Assembly: GCA_963798075.1 (NCBI GenBank)
Contig: CAWCRU010000025.1
Coordinates: 11,338-75,337, forward strand
Length of the DNA: 64,000 nucleotides
DNA from: DATAOG01 sp963798075
GTDB taxonomy: Bacteria > Pseudomonadota > Alphaproteobacteria > Geminicoccales > Geminicoccaceae
Direction: 5' to 3'
Made by a program: the position numbers and the translations under genes. The notes beneath the pieces were generated by a model. That model saw only the letters and a program-made list of their open reading frames with translations. It made no database searches and was not told the origin of the DNA. Shown here piece after piece: positions 25,860-36,828 of the stretch (position 1 is the first letter of the stretch; each line of letters starts with the position of its first letter).

Positions 25860-26654
25860 TCAGCCGCCGAAGGTGATCTCGACCCGACGCGCCTGCTCGC
25901 CGGTCGTGCCCGGGGTCGCGCCGCGCGCGGCGACGTCGATCGTGCTGGCCGGCGGCTTGCCCGCGCGCAACGCCTCGGCCACCGCCTCGGCCCGGCGCTG
26001 CGACAGCGCCTGATTGGCGCGCGAATCGCCGGACGGGTCGGCATAACCGGTCACCGCGATCGCCGCCGGCTGCGCGATCCGCGCCGCGCGCAGCGCATAG
26101 GTGACCTCGTTCATGCCATCCGGGCCGACCCGGTCGCTGCCCGGGTCGAAGAACACCGTATAGGGCGTGTGGACCAGCGTGCTCTCGGCCTTGGTGAGCG
26201 CGGCCAGGAAGCTGTCATGGCAGTCGCTGCGCTGGGTCGGGTCCTTGACCCACTCGAGCTCGACCAACCAGCAGTCGAAGTTGAGCTGCGCGGCCGCGGC
26301 GTCGGCCGGGGCGGTCTCGCGCGCGCCGCCTTCGAGGGCGCGAATCAGGCGCTCGCGGAGCTCGATCGCCTCGATCTGCGAAGACTTGGGGATCTGCCGG
26401 CTCGCGACCTTGTCCGGCCAGACCGTATCGCCCAGCATCGCCTCGCGCGCCTTGTTATGGAAGTGGTACCCGTCGCCGAAGAGGGTCTGGTCGCCCTCGG
26501 TCTCGGCGAGCCGCAGATAGCCCTCCTTGATCTCCTCGTTGAACGGCAGCGGCGGCCGCATCGCCTGGATCTTCTCCGGCGGCAACGCCGTGGTGCACGC
26601 GCCGAGGCCGACCAGGAGACCTCCCAGCAGCAGCGGCTTGCACGAGGGCCGCAT
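25860..26654 (-). CDS. OmpA family lipoprotein
   Basis: A 264-residue lipoprotein. The signal peptide ends in a lipobox (GLGAC, Cys near residue 20), so the mature protein should be anchored in a membrane by its lipidated cysteine. Residues ~150-264 form an OmpA-like peptidoglycan-binding domain: YTVFFDPGSDRVGPDG, then the NQALSQRRAEAV helix with its conserved arginines and a closing RRVEITF. It is probably a periplasmic protein tethering the outer membrane to peptidoglycan. ATG 26654 is preferred over the upstream in-frame ATG because it gives a shorter, standard signal peptide. Confidence 0.88.
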   Translation of the reverse strand: MRPSCKPLLLGGLLVGLGACTTALPPEKIQAMRPPLPFNEEIKEGYLRLAETEGDQTLFGDGYHFHNKAREAMLGDTVWPDKVASRQIPKSSQIEAIELRERLIRALEGGARETAPADAAAAQLNFDCWLVELEWVKDPTQRSDCHDSFLAALTKAESTLVHTPYTVFFDPGSDRVGPDGMNEVTYALRAARIAQPAAIAVTGYADPSGDSRANQALSQRRAEAVAEALRAGKPPASTIDVAARGATPGTTGEQARRVEITFGG

Positions 26655-26843
26655 CGCGATCCACCTTCCAACCATGGCGTTCAGCTCCGGATCCCGCGAC
26701 CGCCGATCGGGATCGGTAGCCGCGCAGGCGATTCCCCGGCTCGGAGGCTTAACCGCAACGCGGGAAAACGCAACCTTTTGGTGATGCCGAACCCGATCCC
26801 TACGGCCGCATGATACAATCTCGGATCGCCCGCGCCAGCGTGA

Positions 26844-27965
26844 TCAGCGGTTCGCCGCGCTGACCCCGTACGGATCTTCCAGGCCGGCCCGCCGCAGGAG
26901 CTTGCGCATCAAGGTCGGCAGCGCCAGACGATCGAGGTCCGCCACCTGGCACCAGAGCCCGGCCGGGCCCGCGGTCGTGGTCGCCTTGGCGGTTGCCTGC
27001 GCGAGGGTCAGCTCGAGCACGAAATGGGTGAAGACGTGCTGGACCGGCGGCGCGTGCAGGCGCCAGTGGGCTGCGGCCGGGGCGTGGCCGAGCGCCGCCT
27101 CGAGCGCGAGCTCGCCCTCCTGCCAGGGGCTGGACGGCAGCTCGTGCATGCCGCCGAGCAGACCTTGTGCGGGCCGCCGGCGGAACAGCAGCGCGCCGTC
27201 CGGCCGCGCCAGCAAGAAGGCGAGCCCGCGCCGCACCGGCCGCGCCGGGCGCGCGGCGCGCCTGGGCAGCTGCCCCTCGATGCCGGCGGCATGGGCGGCG
27301 CAGGCGGTTCGCCACGGGCAGACCTCGCAACGCGGCTGACGCGGCCGGCAGACGGTCGCACCGAGGTCCATCAGCGCCTGGGCGACATCGGCCGGGCGAT
27401 GATCGGTCGCCAGGGCCTCGGCCAGCGCGTTCAGCTCGGGGAGTGCCGCCGGCAGCGGCGTCTCGACCCGGTGCAGCCGCGCCAGCACGCGCAGCACATT
27501 GCCGTCGACCGGCACCACAGGCTGCCCGAACGCGATCGCGCCAAGCGCGCCTGCCGTGTACGGCCCGATTCCCGGCAGCGCCCGCAACGCCGCCGCATCG
27601 GTCGGCAATCGGCCGCCATGGCGGGCCACCACGGTCCGGGCGAGCGCATGCAGGGCGTGGGCGCGCCGGTAGTAGCCGAGACCCTGCCAGGCGTGCAGCA
27701 CGTCCGCCCGGTCGGCCGCCGCGAGCGTGTCGAGGCTCGGGAAGCGCGCGAGAAAGTCCGCAAACCGCGGGCCCACGGTCGCCACGGTGGTCTGCTGCAG
27801 CATGAACTCGCTGAGCAGAACGTGATACGGGTCGGCCGCCGACCCCGGCTCCGCGCGCCATGGCAGCAGCCGGCGATGGCGGTCGTACCAGGCGAGCAGC
27901 CGACCGATGAGGGTCGCGGCCGCCGCCGAGCGGCCGTCACTTGCCCGCCGCAGCACACCGCCCAT
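26844..27965 (-). CDS. mutY: A/G-specific adenine DNA glycosylase MutY
   Basis: A 373-residue MutY, which removes adenine mispaired with 8-oxoguanine or guanine. The helix-hairpin-helix-GPD domain contains catalytic Glu53 (LLSEFMLQQTT) and Asp154 (VPVDGNV), with the hairpin LPGIGPYTAGA between them. The four cysteines of the [4Fe-4S] cluster are Cys206, 213, 216 and 222 (C-x6-C-x2-C-x5-C). The C-terminal ~120 residues are the NUDIX-like 8-oxoG recognition domain. It is divergent from the DUF721 gene, a pairing often seen in alphaproteobacteria. Confidence 0.97.
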   Translation of the reverse strand: MGGVLRRASDGRSAAAATLIGRLLAWYDRHRRLLPWRAEPGSAADPYHVLLSEFMLQQTTVATVGPRFADFLARFPSLDTLAAADRADVLHAWQGLGYYRRAHALHALARTVVARHGGRLPTDAAALRALPGIGPYTAGALGAIAFGQPVVPVDGNVLRVLARLHRVETPLPAALPELNALAEALATDHRPADVAQALMDLGATVCRPRQPRCEVCPWRTACAAHAAGIEGQLPRRAARPARPVRRGLAFLLARPDGALLFRRRPAQGLLGGMHELPSSPWQEGELALEAALGHAPAAAHWRLHAPPVQHVFTHFVLELTLAQATAKATTTAGPAGLWCQVADLDRLALPTLMRKLLRRAGLEDPYGVSAANR

Positions 27966-28048
27966 GTTTAATGAGGGAGCTGTCGGGCGTGCTCGGCGGC
28001 TATCCCGAACCCGACAGTGACCCAGGCTGGAACCAGAGCGCCCCGCGG

Positions 28049-28600
28049 ATGCCCGACCGACGACCACGCCGGAAGCTGCGAGCAAGGCCGGAGGCGATGC
28101 GCCGGGGCGGCGGGCTGCGCCGCCTGCCCGAGCTGCTCGGCCGGCTGCTCGAGCCGGCGGCGCGCCGGCGTGGGCTGGCCGAAGCCCGCCTGCTCACCGA
28201 TTGGCCGCTCGTGATCGGGCCGCAGCTCGCGGCGCGCTGTCAGCCGGTGCGGCTGGCCGGCGCCCAGGGGAGCGCGGGCGGCGTGCTCACGATCCATGTC
28301 GGCAGCACCTCGGCGCTCGAGCTGCAGCACAGCGCGCCGCAGCTGCTCGAGCGGATCAACGGGTTCTTCGGCTATCCGGCGGTTGCCCGCCTGCGCCTGA
28401 TTCACGCACCGCCGGCGCGCCCGGTCAAGCGGCGCGGTCCGCGCCCGCTACGGCCGCTGGCGGCGGAGGAGCTGGGCGCCCTGGCGGTGCTGGTCGAGCC
28501 GGTGCGGCCGCCGGAGCTCCGGGCCGCGCTTGCCGGCCTCGGGCGCACGCTCGCGGCTCAGATCCCCGACGCCGACGACGACCGGCGAGGCGCCGCGTGA
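28049..28600 (+). CDS. DUF721 (DciA-like) domain protein
   Basis: About 183 residues with a central DUF721 domain: RLLTDWPLVIGPQLAARCQP (the conserved W-x-x-V-x-G pattern), then VLTIHVGSTSALELQHSAPQ and LLERINGFFGY. This family includes DciA, which loads the replicative helicase in bacteria lacking DnaC/DnaI. The N-terminus is arginine-rich. The start is uncertain: ATG 27971, 28049 and 28097 are all in frame, and 28049 is a compromise. Its GTGA end overlaps the start of the SEL1 lipoprotein gene, so the two are coupled. Confidence 0.8.
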   Translation: MPDRRPRRKLRARPEAMRRGGGLRRLPELLGRLLEPAARRRGLAEARLLTDWPLVIGPQLAARCQPVRLAGAQGSAGGVLTIHVGSTSALELQHSAPQLLERINGFFGYPAVARLRLIHAPPARPVKRRGPRPLRPLAAEELGALAVLVEPVRPPELRAALAGLGRTLAAQIPDADDDRRGAA

Positions 28601-29907
28601 CGCGGAGCGCGGCGGCGCCCGGGCGCCGCCGAGCGGCCTTGCGGCTCATGGTCGCCGTCCTGGGACTCGCTGCCTGCGCGCCCAGCACGGTGCCCACCAA
28701 GGGGCAGCGGATGCTGCTCGAGCCGGCGGTGTCGGCCGAGCGCCGGGGCGACGATCAGACCGCCTTCGAGATCTATCAGAGCGCCGCCGGGCACGACGTC
28801 CCGCTCGCCCAGTATAACCTCGCGCGCATGTACCAGGACGGCCGGGGCACCGAGCAGAACGATGCCGAGGCGGCACGCTGGTTTGGCGCGGCGGCCGCGC
28901 TCGGCTATCCGCGCGCGTTCAAACCCATGGCCAAGGCGTACGAAGCCGGCCGGGGCGTGCCCAAGGACGAGGCCAAGGCACTCGAGCTGTACCAGAAGTC
29001 GGCCGCGAGCGGCAATCCGACGGTCGAATACGACGTCGGTCGCTATATCGAGGAGGGCCGTTCGGTGCCGGCCGACCCGGCGGCCGCGGTGCCGCACTAC
29101 CGGATCGCCGCCGACGCCGGCGTCGCCGACGCGCAGCTGGCGCTCGCCCGGCTCTATCGGACGGGCACGGGCGTGGCCAAGGATCCGGCCGAGGCCGAGC
29201 GCTGGGCGGCGGCCGCTGCCAAGACCCTGCAAACCACGGCCGGCGGCGGCGATGCGAGGGCGCAGCAACAGCTCGGCGAGCTGTATCTGACCGGACAAGG
29301 CGTGCCCAAGGACCCGGCCCAGGGGCTCGGTTGGCTGCAGGCCGCCGCCGATGGCGGCCGCGTCTACGCCCAGTCGGCGCTGGCCCGGCTCTACGACAAG
29401 GGCGGCGACGGTGTTGTGCCCGACCCCGAGCGCGCCGTGAAATACTACCAGATGGCTGCCGACCAGGGCCACACGGGCGCCCGCCTGGCGCTCGCCAGGA
29501 TCTATGCCGAGGGCCGAGGCGTACCGGCCGACGCACCGCGCGCGGTCGCCTTGCTCGAGGGGCTCGCGGCCGACGGCGAGACCAGCGCCTATGCCACCCT
29601 CGGCGACCTCTATGCCAAGGGCAAAGGGGTCGCCCGCGACGACGCCCAGGCCCTGACCTGGTACGGCGACGGCGCCCGCCACGGCGATCCCAAGGCGCTG
29701 TTCAAAGTCGGCGAAGTCTATGAGCAAGGCCGCGGCGTCGAGGTCGACCAGGTCGAGGCGCTGGGCTGGTACATGGTCGCCGAACAGCAGGGCTACGCCG
29801 ACGCCGCCCCGCGGATCGACGCCCTCAGCGCCCGGCTCGGTCCCGGGGCGGTGCAGACGGCCCAACAGCGCGCCGAGGCCTGGCAGAGCAACAACGGTCT
29901 GCGCTGA
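28597..29907 (+). CDS. SEL1-like repeat lipoprotein
   Basis: A 436-residue protein made almost wholly of SEL1-type helical repeats. Each has the pattern A-x2-x-L-G-x-L/M-Y-x2-G-x-G-V-x-x-D followed by A-x2-W-Y-x2-A-A (for example ARMYQDGRGTEQNDAEAARW). About ten units are visible, forming a superhelical protein-binding scaffold. The N-terminus is basic, then hydrophobic, and ends in a lipobox (LGLAAC near residue 26), so it should be lipidated at the cell envelope. GTG 28597 was chosen because it overlaps the DUF721 stop. SEL1 lipoproteins usually assemble envelope or cell-division complexes; the partner is unknown. Confidence 0.88.
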   Translation: MTRSAAAPGRRRAALRLMVAVLGLAACAPSTVPTKGQRMLLEPAVSAERRGDDQTAFEIYQSAAGHDVPLAQYNLARMYQDGRGTEQNDAEAARWFGAAAALGYPRAFKPMAKAYEAGRGVPKDEAKALELYQKSAASGNPTVEYDVGRYIEEGRSVPADPAAAVPHYRIAADAGVADAQLALARLYRTGTGVAKDPAEAERWAAAAAKTLQTTAGGGDARAQQQLGELYLTGQGVPKDPAQGLGWLQAAADGGRVYAQSALARLYDKGGDGVVPDPERAVKYYQMAADQGHTGARLALARIYAEGRGVPADAPRAVALLEGLAADGETSAYATLGDLYAKGKGVARDDAQALTWYGDGARHGDPKALFKVGEVYEQGRGVEVDQVEALGWYMVAEQQGYADAAPRIDALSARLGPGAVQTAQQRAEAWQSNNGLR

Positions 29908-30035
29908 GTCTGGCCGCCGGGTCATTCAGCCGCGCTTAAGGCAAACTTGATAGATTGGCTTCGGGTTGTCGCGCGCCGAGTGCCGACGTATCGTCGGCGT
30001 GAACGCTCGGGTCGATCCGGATCGAGGAGGGACAG

Positions 30036-30659
30036 GTGAAGAAGGTCCTGTTGCGGCTGGCCGGCAGTCTGGTGGCGGTGCTCGGTCTGTGGACGCTCGT
30101 GTGGTTGCCGCTGGTCCTCGGCCAAAGCTCGGCGGCGGAGCCGCAGGAAGAGGCACTCGGCGACCCGAACGCGCCGGTCACGATCATCGAATACGCCTCG
30201 CTGACCTGCCCGCACTGTGCGCATTTCCAAAAGGACGTGCTGCCCCAGCTCAAGGAGCGCTACATCGCGAACGGGAAGGTCCGCCTGATCTATCGCGACT
30301 TCCCGCTCGATCAGCGCGCGCTGGCGGGCAGCATCCTCGCCCATTGCGCCGGGCCTGAGCGCTATTTCGGCTTCCTCGACGTGCTGTTCCAGACCCAGGA
30401 GGGCTGGGCCCGCGCCGACGACTATCAGGCGGCGCTCAAGCAGATCGGCAAGCTCGGCGGCCTCACCGAAGCGCAGATGGACGCCTGCTTTGCCGACCAG
30501 GATCTGACCAACCGGATCCTCCAGTCGCGGCTCGATGCCCAGAACCAGCACGACGTCAGCTCGACGCCGACCTTCGTCATCGGCGACAAGGCCTACGCCG
30601 GCGTGCGCGACATCGACGAGTTCGCGAGCCTGATCGATCCTTTGCTGCCGAAGTCGTAG
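30036..30659 (+). CDS. DsbA family thiol:disulfide interchange protein
   Basis: A 207-residue periplasmic thioredoxin-fold protein. An N-terminal hydrophobic segment (residues 5-28) serves as signal or anchor. The active site Cys58-Pro-His-Cys61 (LTCPHC) is the DsbA signature. An inserted helical domain follows, and the cis-proline loop is SSTPTFVIG near residue 182. The GTG start has GGAGGGA upstream. In many alphaproteobacteria this gene sits beside mutY/DUF721, and here the SEL1 gene lies between. Expected role: oxidation or reshuffling of disulfides in exported proteins. Confidence 0.93.
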   Translation: MKKVLLRLAGSLVAVLGLWTLVWLPLVLGQSSAAEPQEEALGDPNAPVTIIEYASLTCPHCAHFQKDVLPQLKERYIANGKVRLIYRDFPLDQRALAGSILAHCAGPERYFGFLDVLFQTQEGWARADDYQAALKQIGKLGGLTEAQMDACFADQDLTNRILQSRLDAQNQHDVSSTPTFVIGDKAYAGVRDIDEFASLIDPLLPKS

Positions 30660-30801
30660 CTGCCGGCGTCCTGCCGTCGGTCGGCGTTCCTGCTGGCCAA
30701 CCGCGGCCGTCTGCGGCATGATCGTGGCGCGCGAGGGCACCCTGCCGTGGGCTCGGGCGCGTTCTCGTGTCCTCGCGCCGCAAAGGATCGGGAGGTCGGC
30801 G

Positions 30802-31431
30802 ATGGACGCGGTCAAAGCGGTTCCTGGAGTTCGCGAAGCGGTCGGGGTCTTCCACGATCGCAAGGCTTTCCTGAACGCGGTCGAAGACCTGCTGAACGCG
30901 GGCTTCGATCGCTCGGAGCTCAGCCTTCTGGCCGGCGAGAGGGCGGTCGAGCAGAAGCTCGGCCACGCCTATCAGAAGGTCCAGGAGCTGGAAGACGACG
31001 ACGCCGTGCCGCGCGCCGCCTTCGTCGGCAATCATTCGCTCTCGAGCGGCCGGATCGGGATCATCGGCGGTCTCGCCTACGTCGGCGCGACGGTCGCGGC
31101 CGGCGCGGTCGTCGCCTCGGGCGGTGCGCTCGCCGCGACGATCGTCGCCGCGTGCGCAGCCGGCGGCGGCGGCGGCATGCTCGGCGCCTGGGCGGCCCGC
31201 TGGCTCGGCCGCGATCGGGCCCGGCAGCTGCAGCATCAGCTCGACCACGGCGGGCTGCTGCTGTGGGTGGCGTTGCGCGACGACGAACACGAGCGCCGGG
31301 CGCTGGCGATCCTCGCGTCAAGCGGCGCCGACGATGTCCACGCCCACGAGCTGCCGGCGACCGAAGTGCCCGCCGCGAACCCGCTCTCCGGCGTCGAGCT
31401 GGATCCGTTCCTGCCCGGCTCGCGGCTCTGA
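30802..31431 (+). CDS. Conserved hypothetical protein with glycine-rich membrane hairpin
   Basis: A 209-residue protein. Residues ~10-45 form a small alpha/beta unit (AVGVFHDRKAFLNAVEDLLN followed by AGFDRSELSLLA), as seen in general-stress-type proteins that modulate a membrane component. Residues ~78-135 contain two hydrophobic glycine/alanine-rich helices (IGIIGGLAYVGATVAAG and a GGGGGMLGAW segment). The C-terminus resembles a second copy of the alpha/beta unit (LLLWVALRDDEHERRALAIL). ATG 30802 has GGGAGG upstream. I do not recognise a characterised homologue. Confidence 0.7.
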   Translation: MDAVKAVPGVREAVGVFHDRKAFLNAVEDLLNAGFDRSELSLLAGERAVEQKLGHAYQKVQELEDDDAVPRAAFVGNHSLSSGRIGIIGGLAYVGATVAAGAVVASGGALAATIVAACAAGGGGGMLGAWAARWLGRDRARQLQHQLDHGGLLLWVALRDDEHERRALAILASSGADDVHAHELPATEVPAANPLSGVELDPFLPGSRL

Positions 31432-31462
31432 CCGGCCGGCCGCGGCGGGGGCAGCTCGAGCC

Positions 31463-32426
31463 ATGCCCGGCACCGGCCACTTCGAGCCGTTCAACTCCGG
31501 CCGGGTGCCGCGCTATCAGGAGATCGCGACCTTCATGCGCGCGGCCCGGGCCGAGCTCGCGCCGCCGCTCGAGGTGGCGCTGGTCGGCGTGCCGCTCGAT
31601 CTCGGCGCCACCTACCGCGTGGGCGCCCGCCACGGCCCGGCCGGCGTCCGCGAGGCCTCGCGCCTGATCCGCCAGGTCAATCCCTCAACCGGGGTGGCGC
31701 CGTTCGAGCTCTGCAAGGTGGCCGACGTCGGCGACGCCCCGACCGACCCGCTGGATGTGGTCCGAAGCGTCGCGCTGATCCAGGCCTTTTTCGACGCAGA
31801 TCCAAGCGCTCGGGGCGGCGCCCGTCGCGATCGGCGGCGATCACACCGTGCCGCTGCCGGTGCTGCGCGCGATCGCGGGCGAGCGCCCGGTCGGGCTGAT
31901 CCAGTTCGATGCCCACGCCGACGTGTTCGACGACTTCATGGGCAGCAGGATCAACCACGCGACCTTCGTCCGGCGCGGCATCGAGGAGGGCCTGATCGAG
32001 CCCGCCCGCAGCATCCAGATCGGGCTGCGCGGCACCCGCTACGGCGCGGACGACCTCGACTACAGCCGGGCGGCCGGCATCCGCGTGATCACGATCGACG
32101 ACTTTGAGCGCCTCGGCCGCGACCAGGTGGGTGCTTTGATCAGGGAGGTCGTGGGCACCGGCCCCGCCTACCTCACCTTCGACATCGACGGCCTCGACCC
32201 GACCGAGGCGCCGGGCACCGGCGTGCCCGAGCCGGGCGGCCTCTCGATGCGCGACAGCCAGGTGCTGCTGCGCGCGCTGACCGGCCTCGACATCATCGGC
32301 GGCGACATCTGCGAGGTCGCCCCGCCACTCGACCCGACCGGCATCACCTGCATCAACGCCGCCAATCTGATGTTCGAGATCCTCTGCCTGGTCGCCACCA
32401 GCCGCGCCGTCCGCCGGGCGCGCTGA
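31463..32426 (+). CDS. speB: Agmatinase / ureohydrolase family protein, frameshifted
   Basis: A ~320-codon arginase-superfamily manganese hydrolase, probably agmatinase (agmatine to putrescine and urea). The N-terminal frame gives VALVGVPLDLGATYRVGARH and GPAGVREASRLIR. One extra base near 31790-31797, beside a run of five Ts, shifts the frame. The metal motifs then follow in the next frame: IGGDHT, the DAHAD segment (FDAHADVFDDF) and DIDGLDPTEAPG. All expected Mn ligands are present once the frame is repaired, so an assembly error is likely. It is transcribed in the same direction as, and 32 bases after, the preceding hypothetical gene. Guanidinobutyrase is an alternative specificity. Confidence 0.85.
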
Positions 32427-32583
32427 TACCTCAGCCTGCGCGCCCCCCAGACACCGCCGGGCGCGGAGCGCTGACCAGACCGGCCGTCCACGCCCCGCGT
32501 CCGTCTTGCCTGAGGGCCCAAAAAGCGCCAACATCGGCCCCGGCTTCAGAGTGGCAACCTGTGTCTTTGGTCTGGGAGGGATC

Positions 32584-33972
32584 GTGGCAACATCAGATCT
32601 GAAGAACCGTAGCGGCGCTTCGATCGAGCGCGGATTGATCGAGGATTTTTCGAGCGGCATCGCCGGCAGGGTGATCCTGCCGACCGACTCCGACTATGAC
32701 GGCGCCCGGCGGATCTGGAATGCCAGCATCCAGAAGCGTCCGGGCATGGTCGTCCGGTGCTGTGGTACCGCCGATGTCGTCCACGCGGTCAAGTTCGCGC
32801 GTGCCAACGACCTGCTCGTCGCCGTCCGGGGCGGTGGCCACAACGTCGCCGGGCGCGCGCTCTGCGACCACGAAATCGTGATCGATCTGTCCCTGATGAG
32901 GGGGGTCTTCGTCGACCCGGGCCGGCGTACGGCGCGGGTCCAAGGAGGCGCAACGCTTGGCGATGTCGATCGCGAAACGCACCTGTATGGCCTCGCGGTG
33001 CCGGCGGGGGTCGTCTCTCGGACCGGGATCGCCGGCCTCACGCTCGGCGGCGGCGTCGGTTGGCTGGTCCGCAAATATGGCCTGACCTGCGATAACGTTC
33101 TCGCCTTCGAGGTCGTCACCGCCGAAGGCAAGCTGCTGACGGCGAGTGCCGAGGAGAACCGGGACCTCTTTTGGGCGTTGCGCGGCGGCGGCGGCAACTT
33201 TGGCATCGTCACGTCTTTCCTGTTTCAGGCCCATCCGGTCGCAACCGTGCTGGGCGGGCTGATCGTCCACGCACGCGACCGGGCGCGCGAGGTCATCCGT
33301 CATTACCGGGACTTCCTGGTATCGGCACCCGAAGAGCTCACCGCCTACACGGCCCTGATATCGACACCGGATGGCCAACCCGCGGTCGCGGTGATCCCCT
33401 GCTATTGCGGCGACATCTCGGAAGGAGAACGAGTGATCAGGCCGCTTCGCCAATTTGGCTCGCCTCTGATGGACGCGGTGCAGCCGATGCCGTTTCCGGC
33501 GATGCAGAAGCTGCTCGACGGCGCCTTTCCCGATGGTACCTACAACTACTGGAAGTCGACCTTCGTGACCGCGCTGAGCGACGAGGCGATCGACCTGATC
33601 GTCGAGCACGCCAACAAGATGCGATCGCCGCTGTCGGCCGTCGTCATCGAGTTCTACAGCGGGGCCGCGAGCCGGGTCGGCACCTCCGATACCGCGTTTG
33701 CGCAGCGTCAGGCGGAGTATGACGTCGGCTTCATGGCGCAATGGACCGATCCGGCCGAGGCCGATACCCATGCCAATTGGGCGCGCGCGATGGCGAACGC
33801 GCTCAGTCCCTATTCGAGCGGCCGCTATCTGTTGAATTTTCTGAGCGAGGAAAGCGCGGACACGATCCGAGCCGCATTTGGCGAGAACTATCCTCGTCTT
33901 GCCGAAGCGAAGAAAAAATACGACCCGACCAACTTTTTCGCTGTCAATCAAAATATCAAGCCAGCGGGATAG
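32584..33972 (+). CDS. FAD-binding oxidoreductase, berberine-bridge-enzyme type
   Basis: A 462-residue PCMH-type flavoprotein. The FAD domain contains VRGGGHNVAGRAL, whose His86 matches the histidine that covalently binds FAD in this family, and GLTLGGGVGWLVRKYGLTCD. The second, cysteinyl FAD attachment of bicovalent members is not evident. The C-terminus is a BBE domain ending YDPTNFFAVNQNI. No signal peptide is seen, so it is probably cytoplasmic. Such enzymes oxidise sugars or alkaloid/polyketide-like alcohols with oxygen. GTG 32584 is preceded by GGGAGGG. Base composition looks less G+C-rich than in the flanks, which may indicate acquisition. Confidence 0.9.
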   Translation: MATSDLKNRSGASIERGLIEDFSSGIAGRVILPTDSDYDGARRIWNASIQKRPGMVVRCCGTADVVHAVKFARANDLLVAVRGGGHNVAGRALCDHEIVIDLSLMRGVFVDPGRRTARVQGGATLGDVDRETHLYGLAVPAGVVSRTGIAGLTLGGGVGWLVRKYGLTCDNVLAFEVVTAEGKLLTASAEENRDLFWALRGGGGNFGIVTSFLFQAHPVATVLGGLIVHARDRAREVIRHYRDFLVSAPEELTAYTALISTPDGQPAVAVIPCYCGDISEGERVIRPLRQFGSPLMDAVQPMPFPAMQKLLDGAFPDGTYNYWKSTFVTALSDEAIDLIVEHANKMRSPLSAVVIEFYSGAASRVGTSDTAFAQRQAEYDVGFMAQWTDPAEADTHANWARAMANALSPYSSGRYLLNFLSEESADTIRAAFGENYPRLAEAKKKYDPTNFFAVNQNIKPAG

Positions 33973-34142
33973 TGGTACACTGAGACCACCGGCGCGCAGA
34001 TCAGCCCAGAAAGCTTGCGGACACAGGGAAAAAAAGGAGAAACGGCAGCGCCGCGAGAGCCGCCGCCGTGCGGGGGCTTTTCGCGGCCGGCGAGGCCGGC
34101 TATCTAGAGCGTCGGACGAACCCAGGCACCGCCCGAGACGCC

Positions 34143-36803
<2,661 letters not shown>

Positions 36804-36828
36804 CCCCTTAAGGAGCGCTCGCGCGCCG

